DNA from: Arcobacter sp.
GTDB taxonomy: Bacteria; Campylobacterota; Campylobacteria; Campylobacterales; Arcobacteraceae
NCBI GenBank assembly: GCA_003252105.1
Contig: QKDL01000005.1
Coordinates: 1-56,306 of the forward strand
Direction: 5' to 3'
DNA length: 56,306 nucleotides
The notes beneath the pieces are model-generated. The model worked only from the letters and a program-made list of their open reading frames with translations, did not search any database and was not told where the DNA came from. The first letter of the stretch is position 1. Each line of letters starts with the position of its first letter. Shown in pieces: positions 55,854 through 56,306 of the stretch. The position numbers and the translations under genes are program-made.

Positions 55854-56306
55854 TTGACAGAAAATAAAAATAAATATATATTTAATTTTCTAATATTTTT
55901 AGCTTTTGCTTTTATCTTATTTTTTTATAGAATTAATTTATTATACTATTTTCAAGAGTTAAATCCTGATGAAGCTCAGTTTGTTTCAGCTGCAATGAGA
56001 CTATCAAAATATGGAATAGGATTTGACAAAGTTTATAATGGAAGTTCAGGTTTAGTTAATGTAATCATACTCATGTGGCCAAAATTGTTTAATATGGATA
56101 TAAATATAGCTACTGCAAGGATAACCGATTTAGTTCTATTGGTTTTTAGTTGTTATTTAGTTTTTTTAATTATAAGACAATTTACAAATTATTTATTTAG
56201 TTGTCTATTGACACTCCCTTTAGTATTTTTTTATTCTTTTTCTATTCATAAAGATTTTTTGCATTATAGTAGTGAACGTTTACCTATTTTTTTTATATTA
56301 ATATGT
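55854..56306 (+). CDS. GT-C membrane glycosyltransferase, 5' part, cut by the window edge
   Basis: 151 codons are visible: a hydrophobic N-terminal helix, then LNPDEAQFVSAAMR, where the D-E pair is the typical catalytic loop of ArnT/PMT-like GT-C enzymes, and two or more further helices. Start TTG 55854, with GGGAG about ten bases upstream. Following gtrA and the GtrB-like gene, it is probably the specific transferase that moves the lipid-linked sugar to a polymer or protein outside. A 93-bp AT-rich gap precedes it. Confidence 0.7.
   Translation, partial: MTENKNKYIFNFLIFLAFAFILFFYRINLLYYFQELNPDEAQFVSAAMRLSKYGIGFDKVYNGSSGLVNVIILMWPKLFNMDINIATARITDLVLLVFSCYLVFLIIRQFTNYLFSCLLTLPLVFFYSFSIHKDFLHYSSERLPIFFILIC

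Overview
The window is a gene-dense piece of a very AT-rich bacterial chromosome. It looks like a member of Campylobacterota, most likely Arcobacteraceae. The reasons are the base composition, the AAGGA-type ribosome sites, the frequent TTG starts, promoters that show a clear TATAAT but no obvious -35 box, and protein signatures such as the His-kinase box with AHQWRQP. This taxonomic call is an inference from patterns, not from a database search. No rRNA, tRNA, CRISPR array, insertion sequence or phage gene was seen.

Positions 1-10750 form a nitrate-uptake and assimilation region. A formate/nitrite-type channel gene runs off the left edge and is damaged near its start by an exact 23-bp tandem duplication. 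Next to it, divergently, lies a two-component pair whose sensor carries a periplasmic CxxCH (haem-type) domain. Then come a palindromic intergenic element, a lone SEFIR/TIR-domain gene, an assimilatory-type nitrate reductase (minus strand) and the divergent nrtA-nrtB-nrtD transporter operon, which ends in an unusual protein of three tandem GAF-like repeats. Near-identical 14-17 bp AT motifs lie in both divergent promoter regions.

Positions 10750-31000 are housekeeping: a YfgM-like/BamB-like envelope pair, ctpA, purC, purSQ, a membrane protein, plsC, fluC, tatA, argS, a 44-residue membrane protein, rsfS-nadD, gap-pgk-tpiA-fabI, lysA, a HAD hydrolase, pheA, hisC and dxs. Convergent gene pairs are repeatedly separated only by compact hairpins that include the stop codons.

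Positions 31000-42600 hold a Tad (Flp) pilus locus on the minus strand in two blocks. The first has two Flp pilins, a prepilin peptidase and a large TadG-like protein carrying cadherin-like repeats, and ends in a terminator. The second has tadZ, tadA, tadB, tadC, a CpaB/RcpC protein, a TadE-like minor pilin and a secretin.

Positions 42600-56306 are a surface-polysaccharide region. Two minus-strand genes (a polytopic GT-C-like protein and a UDP-galactopyranose-mutase-like flavoprotein) adjoin the Tad locus. Divergent from them is a tight plus-strand operon: gtrA, rfbF, rfbG, a thiamine-diphosphate enzyme, a KduD-like SDR, a radical SAM/SPASM protein, a DRE-TIM aldolase, an extended SDR, rfbH, a second gtrA, a GtrB-like glycosyltransferase and the start of a GT-C membrane protein cut by the window edge. 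rfbF, rfbG and rfbH make a CDP-3,6-dideoxy-4-ketohexose. With the thiamine enzyme this resembles the route to the branched sugar yersiniose, but the aldolase and radical SAM genes are not part of that route. This operon is the best candidate in the window for an undescribed system: an unusual branched or extended deoxysugar loaded on a lipid carrier and transferred outside the cell.
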